A stretch of DNA of 26,568 bases from contig NZ_DASSKM010000056.1 in the NCBI RefSeq assembly GCF_035690525.1, forward strand, positions 1-26,568, read 5' to 3'. The notes below the pieces were generated by a model. That model searched no databases, was not told where the DNA came from, and saw nothing but the letters and a program-made list of their open reading frames with translations. Numbering within the stretch: position 1 is the stretch's first letter; each line of letters starts with the position of its first letter. A program made the position numbers and the translations under genes. Source of the DNA: Salinisphaera sp035690525 (lineage in GTDB: Bacteria; Pseudomonadota; Gammaproteobacteria; Nevskiales; Salinisphaeraceae). This document shows, in pieces, positions 1 to 7,207 of the stretch.

Positions 1-201
1 TCGAACGGCCGGATCAGCTACACCTCGACCCACGCGATGAAGCCGATCAACGGCTACCGCGCCGTGTTCGACTGGATGCCGACCTCGCGCGACACCACGC
101 CGGTGACCCTGCGCGCTTATCTCACCAACGGCGACCAGACCCTGAGCGAGACCTGGCTGTATCAATGGGTGCCGCCGGCAGCGGCGGATCGTTATTACTA
201 G
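1..201 (+). CDS. Glucan biosynthesis protein OpgG/OpgD, C-terminal end (partial)
   Basis: Frame 1 is open from the first base to TAG at 199-201 and gives the last 66 residues of a protein whose beginning lies outside the window. The tail carries PVTLRAYLTNGDQTLSETW followed by LYQW, which resembles the end of MdoG/OpgG and OpgD. These periplasmic proteins act in synthesis of osmoregulated periplasmic glucans, on the backbone made by the membrane glucosyltransferase OpgH. No opgH is visible downstream, so it would have to lie upstream. G and D paralogues cannot be separated from this tail. The family call is from remembered C-terminal similarity and is fairly secure; the exact gene is not. Confidence 0.75.
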   Translation, partial: SNGRISYTSTHAMKPINGYRAVFDWMPTSRDTTPVTLRAYLTNGDQTLSETWLYQWVPPAAADRYY

Positions 202-320
202 GGCGCGCTTTGGCGAGGCGTTGAAAATCGCCGGCGCGTCGACCGTCGTGTTGCCGGATTGAGGCCGATTGTGGCGAGCAGCACGAACCGGCCCAAGCCC
301 GATAGGCGCGCCGCCGCGTG

Positions 321-1349
321 ATGGGCGCGGCGCTGATCACGGCCCGCATCGCCGCCGGGGTTTTGGTTGTCGTCGTGGCCGGCTACGCCACCGGCGCGTT
401 GTGGTTTCGCGGCCCGGCCGCGCGCACGGCGCGCCTTGGGCTGATCACCGCTTGGTGGGCGACAGCCGCGGCCGCTCTGGCCGGCCTGGCCGCACCCGAA
501 TGGTTCGGCCCGGCCATTTTCGCTGTCGCCGGTTTGGCGTTCGCGCTCTGGTGGGCCCGGGTGCGGCCGCGTTCCGATCGGCGCTGGGCGCCCGACGTCG
601 AGCGCCTGCTTCACGTGGAACGCACGGGCACGCACGCCCGGCTATACAACGTGCGCAATTTCGACTGGCACACCCCAGAGCACTTCACGCCGCGCTGGGA
701 GACGCGCGATTACGATCTCGACCAGCTCGTCGCCCTGGATCTGGTCGTGTCGTACTGGATGGGCCCGACCATCGCGCACACGCTGGTCGCCTTCGCCTTC
801 GCCGACGGCCGGCATTTGGTGTTTTCGGTCGAGGTGCGGCGGCTGGCCGGCGAACAGTTCTCGGCCATCGGCGGCCTGTTCCGTCAGTGCGAACTGGCGC
901 TCGTGGCCGCCGACGAACGCGATATCGTGCGCACCCGCACCACCGCGCGCGGCGAAAACGTTTATCTGTACCGCATCGCCCTGCCGCGCACCGAAATCCG
1001 TGCCCTGTTCGAGGCTTATCTGGATACCGCCGACACGCTCGAGAACAAGCCCCGCTTCTACAACACGCTCACCTCGAACTGCACCACCCTGGTCTACGAT
1101 ATGGTCAAGGCGATCGTGCCGGGGCTGGCCTGGAACTGGCGCCTGCTGGCCTCGGGCCATCTGCCCGAATATCTCTACGAACTCGGTGCGCTGGACGACC
1201 GTCTGTCGATGGACGAGTTGCGCCGACGCGGACATATCAACGAAGCCGCCATCGCCTCCGATATCGACGGCCGCGCCAGCACGGATTTTTCCGCCGCCAT
1301 CCGGCGCGGCCTGCCGGCGCCGGAGACCAGCCCCGCACCACCACCGTAG
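321..1349 (+). CDS. DUF4105 (Lnb N-terminal domain-like) membrane protein
   Basis: This 342-residue protein begins with three hydrophobic segments (about residues 4-22, 34-52 and 56-74), followed by a soluble domain expected in the periplasm. The soluble part has the DUF4105 look: YNVRNFDWHTPE near 113, then WMGPTIAHTLVAFAF with His153, and FYNTLTSNCTTLVYDM with Cys254. In this family, now named for the Lnb N-terminal periplasmic domain, a conserved Cys and His are the presumed catalytic pair; Lnb enzymes act in lipoprotein N-acylation. Whether this copy does the same is unknown. GTG at 318 sits directly before ATG 321; neither has a clear Shine-Dalgarno sequence, and ATG is preferred. The proline-rich C-terminus looks disordered. 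A Gfo/Idh gene follows 76 bases later. Confidence 0.8.
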   Translation: MGAALITARIAAGVLVVVVAGYATGALWFRGPAARTARLGLITAWWATAAAALAGLAAPEWFGPAIFAVAGLAFALWWARVRPRSDRRWAPDVERLLHVERTGTHARLYNVRNFDWHTPEHFTPRWETRDYDLDQLVALDLVVSYWMGPTIAHTLVAFAFADGRHLVFSVEVRRLAGEQFSAIGGLFRQCELALVAADERDIVRTRTTARGENVYLYRIALPRTEIRALFEAYLDTADTLENKPRFYNTLTSNCTTLVYDMVKAIVPGLAWNWRLLASGHLPEYLYELGALDDRLSMDELRRRGHINEAAIASDIDGRASTDFSAAIRRGLPAPETSPAPPP

Positions 1350-1425
1350 CTGTAGATGATAGTGGCGGCGGCGGCCGGTTTGCGTCAGCATCGAAGGCCG
1401 AACCGGCCCGAAAACGCTTCGTTTT

Positions 1426-2484
1426 ATGCCTAAAACCCCTGCACCCCGAGTCGCCGTCATTGGCTACGGCACCGCCGGCCGCGTATTTCATGCACCGCTG
1501 ATTCATGCCACGCCCGATCTCGAACTGACCGCCATCGTCACCGGCAATGCCGAGCGCGCGGCCGAAATCGCGCGGCGCTATCCCCGGGTCGAGGTGATCG
1601 GCGACACCGAAACGCTCTGGTCGCGTGCCGGCGAATTCGATGCGGTGGTGGTCGCCAGCCCCAACGGCTGGCATGCCGAACACGCCCGAACGGCCATAGC
1701 CGCCGGACTGGCCGTGGTCGTGGACAAGCCTCTGGCCACCTCAGCCGGCGAGGCCGACGGCCTCATAGCGACCGCTCATGCACGCAAGGTGGCGCTGACC
1801 GTGTTCCAGAACCGACGCTGGGATGCCGATTTTCTGACCTTGAGCGCACTGATCGATGCCGGCCGGCTGGGCCGGGTGCGGCGTTTCGAATCCCGCTTCG
1901 AACGCTGGCGCCCCGAGCCCAAACCCGGCTGGAAGCGCAACGCCGACCCGGAGGCCGCCGGCGGCATCCTGTTCGACCTCGGCAGCCATCTCATTGATCA
2001 GGCGCTCGCCCTGTTCGGCCCGGCGCACGAAGTTTATGCCGAACTCGATGCCGGCTACACCGACTCGGCCGTCGACGACGATTCCTTTGTCGCCGTAAGC
2101 CATGCCTCGGGCGTGCGCTCGCATCTGTGGATGAGCAGCGTCGCACCCGATCCCGGCCCGCGTTTTCGTGTGCTCGGCGATAAGGCGGGGTTCGTGAAGT
2201 TCGGCCTGGACCCGCAGGAGGACCGCCTGCGCGAAGGCGCGGTACCGACCGGCGAAGACTGGGGCGCGGAAGCCGAAAAAGCCTGGGGCCGGCTCGCTGC
2301 CGGCGATCACGTCGAAACGATTCCGAGCCGGGCCGGGAACTATCCGGCTTTCTACCGCCGGTTCGCGGCCGCGCTGCGCGGCGATGCGCCGCTGCCGGTC
2401 GATGCCCGGGACGCCGTGGCCGGGCTGCGCGTGATCGAAGCCGCGCGCGCGGCCTCGGCCGAACGCCGCGTGATCAGCCTATGA
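1426..2484 (+). CDS. Gfo/Idh/MocA family oxidoreductase
   Basis: The 352-residue protein starts with a Rossmann fold whose glycine motif is VAVIGYGTAGRVFHAP (residues 9-24). VVDKPLA follows near residue 100, the family's E/DKP motif with the catalytic-site lysine. The second half carries GGILFDLGSHLIDQALALFG, typical of the C-terminal alpha/beta domain of the YdgJ/YhhX/YvaA-like branch. Such enzymes oxidise or reduce sugars, inositols or related alcohols with NAD(P) in the cytoplasm; the substrate cannot be read from sequence. Length is normal for the family. No strong Shine-Dalgarno precedes the ATG. It may be co-transcribed with the upstream membrane gene and the downstream cupin, all on the same strand, but the gaps (76 and 186 bases) leave this open. 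Confidence 0.88.
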   Translation: MPKTPAPRVAVIGYGTAGRVFHAPLIHATPDLELTAIVTGNAERAAEIARRYPRVEVIGDTETLWSRAGEFDAVVVASPNGWHAEHARTAIAAGLAVVVDKPLATSAGEADGLIATAHARKVALTVFQNRRWDADFLTLSALIDAGRLGRVRRFESRFERWRPEPKPGWKRNADPEAAGGILFDLGSHLIDQALALFGPAHEVYAELDAGYTDSAVDDDSFVAVSHASGVRSHLWMSSVAPDPGPRFRVLGDKAGFVKFGLDPQEDRLREGAVPTGEDWGAEAEKAWGRLAAGDHVETIPSRAGNYPAFYRRFAAALRGDAPLPVDARDAVAGLRVIEAARAASAERRVISL

Positions 2485-2670
2485 CTGCGGCACCTCCATA
2501 CAGAGTCTACCGGCACTGTCGGGCGCTCATATAGCGACTTCATGACGCTTGCGTGGCGCCCGCGATGACAGGCGGCGATAATCAACACGCCGCACTTGGT
2601 GTAGTCCCGGGTTCCACCGCGCCCGCATCCAATCTAGGCTATTGCCAGGAACCGTCACCGCCGACCCGTG

Positions 2671-3207
2671 ATGACCGCGCCGCTCGAGATCGACCCGCAG
2701 ACCGAACCCGAAACGCTGGTTTTCGACGACGACGGGCGCACGCCCAACAGCCGGCATCCCGTGCTCGTCTATCGCGGCCTGCAGGACAAAGCCGACGACG
2801 ATGCCGCCGAGCGTTTCGAAGCGACGTTCGCGGCTTGCGACTGGCCGCCGCAGTGGCGCGACGGCGTGTTCGCCTACCACCATTTCCATTCCAACGCACA
2901 TGAAGCATTGGCGGTGTATGCCGGCGAGGCCGAGCTGGTGCTGGGCGGCGAATATGGCCGGCCGGTGCGACTAGCGGCCGGCGATGTCGTGATCCTGCCC
3001 GCCGGCACCGGCCATTGCCGGGTCTCGGCCGGCGCCGACTTCGCGCTCACCGCCGCCTACCCGACGGGCCACGGCGACTGGGATCTATGCCGCCCCGGCG
3101 AAACCGACCCCGAACGCGCCCGCGAGCGCATCGCCGCCGTGCCCACGCCGTCACAAGACCCGATCACCGGCGCCGACGGCGCGCTCATACGACTTTGGAC
3201 AGATTAG
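2671..3207 (+). CDS. YjlB-type cupin domain protein
   Basis: This 178-residue protein is a single cupin. The first metal-binding motif reads YHHFHSNAHEALAVYAGEAE (from about residue 70), and the second is LAAGDVVILPAGTGH (about 107-121). The pattern and overall length match the YjlB group of small cupins, whose function is not established. GTG at 2668 immediately precedes ATG 2671; AGGA about 20 bases upstream is too distant to decide. The gene follows the Gfo/Idh gene on the same strand after 186 bases in which I see no gene. It ends in an AT-rich gap with a bidirectional terminator facing the convergent mocR-type gene. Confidence 0.8.
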   Translation: MTAPLEIDPQTEPETLVFDDDGRTPNSRHPVLVYRGLQDKADDDAAERFEATFAACDWPPQWRDGVFAYHHFHSNAHEALAVYAGEAELVLGGEYGRPVRLAAGDVVILPAGTGHCRVSAGADFALTAAYPTGHGDWDLCRPGETDPERARERIAAVPTPSQDPITGADGALIRLWTD

Positions 3208-3237
3208 CGCAATTTCCACTTTTTAAAGTTATTTATC

Positions 3238-3267
3238 CGCAGATAAACGCAGATTTACGCAGATTGA
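3238..3267. repeat. Three tandem decamers of the CGCAGATAAA type
   Basis: Three adjacent 10-base units read CGCAGATAAA, CGCAGATTTA and CGCAGATTGA. They open the AT-rich gap between the cupin gene and the mocR-type gene. Short runs of ACGCAGATAAACGCAGA-like decamers are scattered between genes in many unrelated bacteria, where they are often mis-called as small proteins. The repeats are seen directly; the comparison is from memory. Confidence 0.7.
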
Positions 3268-3344
3268 ATAAGCGTCAAACCAGCTTTCCAGCGGATGTTC
3301 AGGCTGTGTTCTTTTGCCAGAAAATAGTAAGGAAGACAAAAAAC

Positions 3345-3424
3345 AGTCCGCAAATGAACGCGAAAAACGCAAATGAAAACTAATTTTCTTTATTTTGCGT
3401 GCCTTTGGCGTTTATTTGCGGACT
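3345..3424. terminator. Large hairpin, probable bidirectional terminator between convergent genes
   Basis: Arms at 3345-3361 (AGTCCGCAAATGAACGC) and 3408-3424 (GCGTTTATTTGCGGACT) pair at 16 of 17 positions. A second pair, ACGCAAA at 3367-3373 and TTTGCGT at 3394-3400, lies inside. T-rich sequence follows the right arm on the plus strand, and a T6 run follows on the minus strand. The hairpin sits between the convergent cupin gene and mocR-type gene, where a two-way terminator is expected. It is longer than a simple terminator, so it may also be an interspersed element. The rest of 3208-3507 shows no gene. Confidence 0.55.
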
Positions 3425-3507
3425 TTCTCTTTTTCTTATCGGCTATCGCCACATCATTATAACGGCTGGTATAAAGTGCAAAATGCTATAGCGTCGGTCG
3501 AAACCCG

Positions 3508-4893
3508 CTAGATCGTCTGCCACGCGCTCGGCGCGGGCGCGGCCAGTACCTCGCGTATCCGTACCAGCGCATCGGCCAGCGCGGCGCGGTCGCGCGCGGC
3601 GCTGAAGCACAGACGAATCGCCTGGGGCGCGGCTTCGCTGCCCACGCAAAAGGCTTCGGCCGGGTTCACACGGATACGCGCCTCGGCCAGCCGCTCGACC
3701 ACGCGCGAGGCGCGCTGTCCGGGCGGCAGGGCCAGCCAGGCATAGAAACCGCCGGCACGGGTGCACGGTGAGAATTCGGCCAGCGCGTCTTCGACCATGC
3801 GCCGCCGCGCTTCGAGTTCGTCGAACTGACGCGCGAGCTGGCGATCGGCATCGCCCGAGGCGATCCACTGGCCGACCACGGCGGCGATCAGCGGCGGCGG
3901 CATCCAGCTGACATTGCGCACCACGGTGGCCACACGCTCGCGCAGGCCCGGCGGCACCCGCATCGCGCCCGAACGCAGACCGCCCGCCAGAATCTTGGAC
4001 ACCGAAAACAGATAGACCGTGCGCTCGGGGGCGAGCCGATACAGCGGCGTGCCGCGCTCGGCGGACGCCAGGTGCTGAACGCCGTCCTCCACGATCCACA
4101 CGTCGCGTTCGCGGGCGAAATCCACCAGCGCACGGCGCCGCGCCTCATCGAGCCGGGCGGTGGTCGGATTCTGATGCTCGGGCATCACATAGAGCACGTC
4201 GAACGGCTGCTGATCGTGGCGCGCGGCCAGCGCATCCACGGCCAGCCCGTCGGCGTCGTGGTCGAGCCCCACCAGGCGCAGACCGAGCTGGCCGGCCACG
4301 CTGATCACGCCCGGATAGGACAGCCGCTCCGCGGCCACGCGTCCGCCCAGCGCGGACAGGGCGAGAAAAATCCCGTTCATGCCGCCCTGATCGATGATCA
4401 ATTCGCCGGCGTCGACCGGCAACCCCAAATCGGTCATCCAGCGCGCATAGATTTCGCGATGCGCGTCGAGCCCGCCCTCGGGTTGATAATCGAGCGCGTG
4501 CGCCAGCGCCCGCGGATCGCCCTGAATACCGGCCAACGCGCGCGCCAGGGCGGCGTCGCGTTCCGTATCGGCCGGCGGCAGCGCGAGCGACAGATCGGTT
4601 ACGCCGTCGTCGTCGCGCGTGGCGCTGACATGCGAAAAAGCCGGCCGCCGGGAACCGGCACGCACATAGGTACCGCTGCCCACGCGGGCTTCCACCCAGC
4701 CCCGGCGCTCCGCCTCGCCGTAGCCGCGCGTGATCGTGCCCACCGTCACACCGAGCGCGTGCGCCAGCCGACGCTGGGGCGGCAACCGCGTGCCCGGGGC
4801 CAACTCCGAAGATTCGATTGCATGGCCGATGGCCGTGGCCAGTTGACGATAACGCGGACCGTCGCCCGAAAGCTGCGGCACCCAAATTGTCAT
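3508..4893 (-). CDS. MocR/PdxR-type GntR regulator with aminotransferase domain
   Basis: The 461-residue protein joins an N-terminal GntR winged helix (LPPQRRLAHALGVTVGTITR, about 37-56; GSGTYV at 72-77) to a fold-type I aminotransferase-like domain. The pyridoxal phosphate site is visible: PEHQNPTT (Asn242), VED (Asp270), and the Schiff-base lysine Lys300 in YLFSVSKILAGGLRSG. MocR proteins sense amino acids, amines or pyridoxal phosphate and act as transcription factors in the cytoplasm. The gene is divergent from a LysE-family exporter 214 bases away, a common pairing in which the regulator controls the exporter. Inverted ATTGTCA repeats span its own ATG, suggesting autoregulation. No Shine-Dalgarno is apparent. 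The effector is unknown. Confidence 0.9.
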   Translation of the reverse strand: MTIWVPQLSGDGPRYRQLATAIGHAIESSELAPGTRLPPQRRLAHALGVTVGTITRGYGEAERRGWVEARVGSGTYVRAGSRRPAFSHVSATRDDDGVTDLSLALPPADTERDAALARALAGIQGDPRALAHALDYQPEGGLDAHREIYARWMTDLGLPVDAGELIIDQGGMNGIFLALSALGGRVAAERLSYPGVISVAGQLGLRLVGLDHDADGLAVDALAARHDQQPFDVLYVMPEHQNPTTARLDEARRRALVDFARERDVWIVEDGVQHLASAERGTPLYRLAPERTVYLFSVSKILAGGLRSGAMRVPPGLRERVATVVRNVSWMPPPLIAAVVGQWIASGDADRQLARQFDELEARRRMVEDALAEFSPCTRAGGFYAWLALPPGQRASRVVERLAEARIRVNPAEAFCVGSEAAPQAIRLCFSAARDRAALADALVRIREVLAAPAPSAWQTI

Positions 4894-4912
4894 GGTGACA
4901 ATAAAATTATTG
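4886..4912. promoter_or_regulatory. Inverted repeats over the mocR-type start codon (candidate operator)
   Basis: ATTGTCA (4886-4892) and TGACAAT (4896-4902) form a perfect 7-base inverted repeat with a 3-base spacer covering the ATG of the regulator gene. Overlapping it, CAATAAAATTATTG (4899-4912) is a second palindrome with CAATAA/TTATTG arms. Three half-sites thus lie within 27 bases. The position suggests negative autoregulation and possibly co-control of the divergent exporter. Confidence 0.5.
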
Positions 4913-4962
4913 ACGCCCTTTTGTTACCGCGTATTCTCATAAATCACCCGAGTGTTTCGGCA

Positions 4963-4991
4963 TTGCTTAATAATTGAACCCCTACAATAAC
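4963..4991 (+). promoter_or_regulatory. Possible sigma-70 promoter for the LysE-type gene
   Basis: TTGCTT (4963-4968) and AATAAC (4986-4991) are separated by 17 bases. They lie about 115 bases before the exporter start, in the AT-rich half of the divergent intergenic region. Both boxes are imperfect, so this is only a candidate. Confidence 0.3.
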
Positions 4992-5107
4992 ACGAATCGG
5001 ACCATGTACAAGACCAAAAACCATCAAGGCTCATCGGGCAATTCGCAGCGCCCGGGCCTGCGAGGACTTGTTCTCGCGAACCCGCACGCCGGCAAGCAGA
5101 GCACGTC

Positions 5108-5713
5108 ATGATCGCCCCGACCGCCATGATCCCGGTGGCGCTGTTCGCGCTGGCCACGGTGGGCACGCCGGGGCCGAACAACGTCATGCTCACGGCCTCG
5201 GGCGCGCGCTACGGCTATCGGGGCACGCTCGTGCATATCGCCGGCATCCTGGGTGGCAGCGCCGTGCTCTATCTCGGCGTGGCGCTCGGGCTGGGCGCGC
5301 TTTTCCAGCAGTACGCGCCGGTGCAGTACACGCTGCGCGTGCTCGGCGCGGTTTATCTGCTCTATCTAGGTTGGCGTATCGCCAGCGCGCCGCCACCGAC
5401 CCTCGACATGGCCGGCGCTGCGCGACCGCTTTCCTTCATCGAAGCCGCCGCTTTTCAGTTCGCCAACCCGAAGGTCTGGGTGATGGGACTGACGCTAACC
5501 GCGTCTTTCCTGCCACGGCACGGCCCCGTGTTCGTCAACGCCGTGGTGCTGACCGCGATCATGATCGTCGTCGGCCTGCCCTGCCTGTCGTTCTGGGCGG
5601 CGTTCGGCAGCGTGATCGGCCGCACGTTGCGAAGCGCCCGCGCCTGGCGGATTTTCAATGCCTTCATGGGCACGCTGACCGCCGCCTGTGTCGGCTTCAT
5701 CGTTTTCGACTGA
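5108..5713 (+). CDS. LysE/RhtB family amino-acid exporter
   Basis: This 201-residue inner-membrane protein has the family's usual length and about six hydrophobic segments. The N-terminal signature GTPGPNNVMLTASGARYGYR (about residues 20-39) is characteristic of LysE/RhtB translocators, and FQFANPKVWVMG near 117 is a second conserved block. Members export amino acids or related metabolites such as lysine, homoserine, threonine or cysteine; the substrate here is not evident. Divergent placement next to a MocR regulator suggests induction by its own amino-acid or amine substrate. The 3' end overlaps the convergent GNAT acetyltransferase gene by 17 bases. Confidence 0.9.
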   Translation: MIAPTAMIPVALFALATVGTPGPNNVMLTASGARYGYRGTLVHIAGILGGSAVLYLGVALGLGALFQQYAPVQYTLRVLGAVYLLYLGWRIASAPPPTLDMAGAARPLSFIEAAAFQFANPKVWVMGLTLTASFLPRHGPVFVNAVVLTAIMIVVGLPCLSFWAAFGSVIGRTLRSARAWRIFNAFMGTLTAACVGFIVFD

Positions 5714-6224
5714 ACGGCGGCGCCAGGCGTTTGTACATGACCAGCGCATCGACATCGGCGGCTTCGGGATGGCAGAACGCGCCGGGCAGACGCCCGACGA
5801 TATCGAAGCCGTGCTTCCGCCATAGGCGCACCGCGCCGACGTTAGTCTCGGCCACGAAGTTGTATTGCATGGCGCGAAAGCCACGATCGAGCGCCTCGCG
5901 CTGCGAGTGTTCGCACATCGCGCCCGCCCAGCCGGCGCCGCGGGCGGCTTCGGCGACCACATAACCGCAGTTGGCGACATGCGCCCCCTGGCCGGGCTGG
6001 TTGGCGACCAGATAATAAGTGGCGGCGATCGTACCGTCGGCCGCCTCGCCCACGAAGGTCGCAGCCGGCTTGTCCATCCAGATCGTACGCGCCGCGGCTT
6101 CGCCGATATCGCGCGGATAAGCATAGGTCAGCCCGGCGGCGAACACCGGCGACAGAATGGCCCAGACGGCCGGCCAGTCGGCGGCCTCGGCAAGACGTAT
6201 CGAGTACACGGCGGCTCGCGGCAT
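5697..6224 (-). CDS. GNAT acetyltransferase, phosphinothricin N-acetyltransferase-like
   Basis: The 175-residue protein reads as one GNAT domain: IRLAEAADWPAVWAILSPVF at the start, GYVVAEAARGAGWAGAMCEH as the acetyl-CoA binding block (Q/RxxGxG/A-like), and NVGAVRLWRKHGFDIVGRLP near the end. These resemble the Pat/YncA-like group that acetylates amino acids or their analogues; the real substrate is unknown. The open frame continues upstream to about 6416, but homology to the family begins at MPRAAVYSIRL, so ATG 6222-6224 is chosen despite the lack of a clear Shine-Dalgarno. Its 3' end overlaps the LysE-type gene tail to tail. Export plus acetylation of a toxic amino acid would be a coherent but unproven pairing. 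Confidence 0.82.
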   Translation of the reverse strand: MPRAAVYSIRLAEAADWPAVWAILSPVFAAGLTYAYPRDIGEAAARTIWMDKPAATFVGEAADGTIAATYYLVANQPGQGAHVANCGYVVAEAARGAGWAGAMCEHSQREALDRGFRAMQYNFVAETNVGAVRLWRKHGFDIVGRLPGAFCHPEAADVDALVMYKRLAPPFSRKR

Positions 6225-6816
6225 GGAACAACGCACGCCAGCATAGCGAAAATTCGAATCAGTGGGCACGGACAGAGCGTTTTGGCTCCCGGTTTTTGTC
6301 GCTAGCCGGGGTTCAGTCGGATCGAGACGATTCATGAACCGTTCATTCAAACGATCCTGCCGATCGACTCGGCTCATGCGGCGAAATCGCGCCGTTCGAC
6401 GCGCACCGCCGCCCAAACCCGCTGCAGCCCGTCACGGCAGCCTTTAAAGCGCCCATAGAACCTGTCTAAATGTCGCCCAAGTGATTGATTTTTAGTCGAT
6501 TTAATCGGTTGCAAAAAGAGAAAAAATTTTTTTCGAAAACGGGTTGTCAAATACGACTTTAGGCGTAGAATTGCCAGCGTCGACGGGAAATTGTCGATAG
6601 CTCGAAGCGGTTTCATCGATCGTGGGCCGCAGACTATCTTTTTCTCGTTGAACCGGGCTTGTCCCAAAGAGGCAATACTTGCTTATTTTTATTCGTTGAT
6701 CGGCATCGGCAGCGTGGCACCGGCAAAGGGGTTCACGTCAATGCGGATGCCGAAGATCGCAATGGACGCGCAGAAGGCCGCCCGTCGAAATTCTTCCGGT
6801 TTTGAGAGCATTGATA
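6225..6816. other. 592-base stretch without a convincing gene
   Basis: This stretch separates the GNAT gene from a small exported-peptide gene. The first 250 bases are GC-rich with no gene-like frame. About 6480-6560 is AT-rich with A and T tracts and the short palindrome CGATTTAATCG. A promoter-like pair lies at 6544-6571, followed by roughly 245 bases before the next ATG. In that leader, GATCGGCATC (6698-6707) can pair with GATGCCGAAGATC (6746-6758) with a 3-base bulge. A 97-codon minus-strand frame (6374-6667) was considered and not accepted. Confidence 0.5.
6544..6571 (+). promoter_or_regulatory. Candidate sigma-70 promoter upstream of small exported peptide
   Basis: TTGTCA (6544-6549) and TAGAAT (6566-6571) are spaced by 16 bases, immediately after an A/T-tract region. 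Each box matches the consensus at most positions. If used, the transcript would carry a leader of about 240 bases before the small gene at 6817. Confidence 0.4.
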
Positions 6817-6981
6817 ATGAACACCTTCAAGTTGAACATCGTGAACAGCCTTGTCGTCGCCGGCTTGGTCGCCGCCTCGATGGCGATGCCCATCGTCGCC
6901 GCCGAACTGGCGCAAGCGCCGGGCGCACAGAACAGCGCGCCGGTCGCGGCTCAGATCGACGACGCCGACGCGATCCGCTGA
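6817..6981 (+). CDS. Small exported peptide, 54 residues, unknown function
   Basis: ATG at 6817 opens a 54-codon frame ended by TGA at 6979-6981. The product starts with a lysine-bearing N-terminus and a hydrophobic core (VNSLVVAGLVAASMAMPIVA), then a plausible signal-peptidase site after VAA (residues 27-29). This would release a 25-residue acidic, cysteine-free peptide ending DDADAIR. GAGAG at 6804-6808 lies 8 bases before the ATG, a good Shine-Dalgarno. A strong intrinsic terminator starts 20 bases after the stop, so the gene looks like a complete single-gene transcription unit. I do not recognise the family. It could be a periplasmic or secreted peptide, or a short membrane protein if the signal is not cleaved. 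Confidence 0.6.
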   Translation: MNTFKLNIVNSLVVAGLVAASMAMPIVAAELAQAPGAQNSAPVAAQIDDADAIR

Positions 6982-7001
6982 TCGCCTCGATCGAGCGCAT
7001 G

Positions 7002-7033
7002 AAAATACCCGGCCTCGCGCCGGGTATTTTTTT
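7002..7033 (+). terminator. Strong intrinsic terminator after the small exported peptide gene
   Basis: AAAATACCCGGC (7002-7013) pairs perfectly over 12 bases with GCCGGGTATTTT (7019-7030) around a 5-base loop, and the T run continues to 7033. This is a textbook rho-independent terminator and supports expression of the short gene before it. A second small hairpin, CCTTGAA/TTCAAGG at 7043-7059, follows. Confidence 0.9.
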
Positions 7034-7207
7034 GTCCGCCGCCCTTGAAGCGTTCAAGGCCGGCGTTGTCACGCCAGGCCGGTGATCGTGTCAATATACG
7101 GTCTTGTCGAACCACAATCCGGCCCGGCGCCATGCCGCGCTGGCTTGCGTACCGCCGATGCACGGGCCGTGGCCATCGCCTCGAGAGGGTGTTTACAAGA
7201 GATGATC

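Noticed and set aside
269..1501. Long plus-strand frame of 410 codons overlapping the DUF4105 gene
   Set aside because: Rich in Arg, Gly and His in the way of a shifted frame in GC-rich DNA; the overlapping frame has clear domain motifs.
2590..2640. Possible tRNA 3' end around CCCGGGTTCCACC
   Set aside because: No T-arm or acceptor stem partner could be found upstream; no cloverleaf can be drawn.
3015..3383. Small frame reading YPQINADLRRLNK and NSPQMNAKNANEN
   Set aside because: This peptide pattern is the familiar artefact of translating CGCAGATAAA-type intergenic repeats; the 5' half is a shifted frame of the cupin gene.
6374..6667. 97-codon minus-strand frame in the gap before the small exported peptide
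   Set aside because: Crosses A/T tracts with low-complexity residues, has no ribosome site, and overlaps a candidate plus-strand promoter; no family recognised.
6591..7085. 164-codon plus-strand frame over the small peptide gene and its terminator
   Set aside because: It reads straight through a strong terminator and is arginine-rich; the 54-codon frame has the ribosome site and signal peptide.
7082..7207. Extended N-terminus for the M13 peptidase
   Set aside because: The signal peptide begins at MIRRPAFTS with a ribosome site 6 bases before ATG 7208; the extension would bury it.
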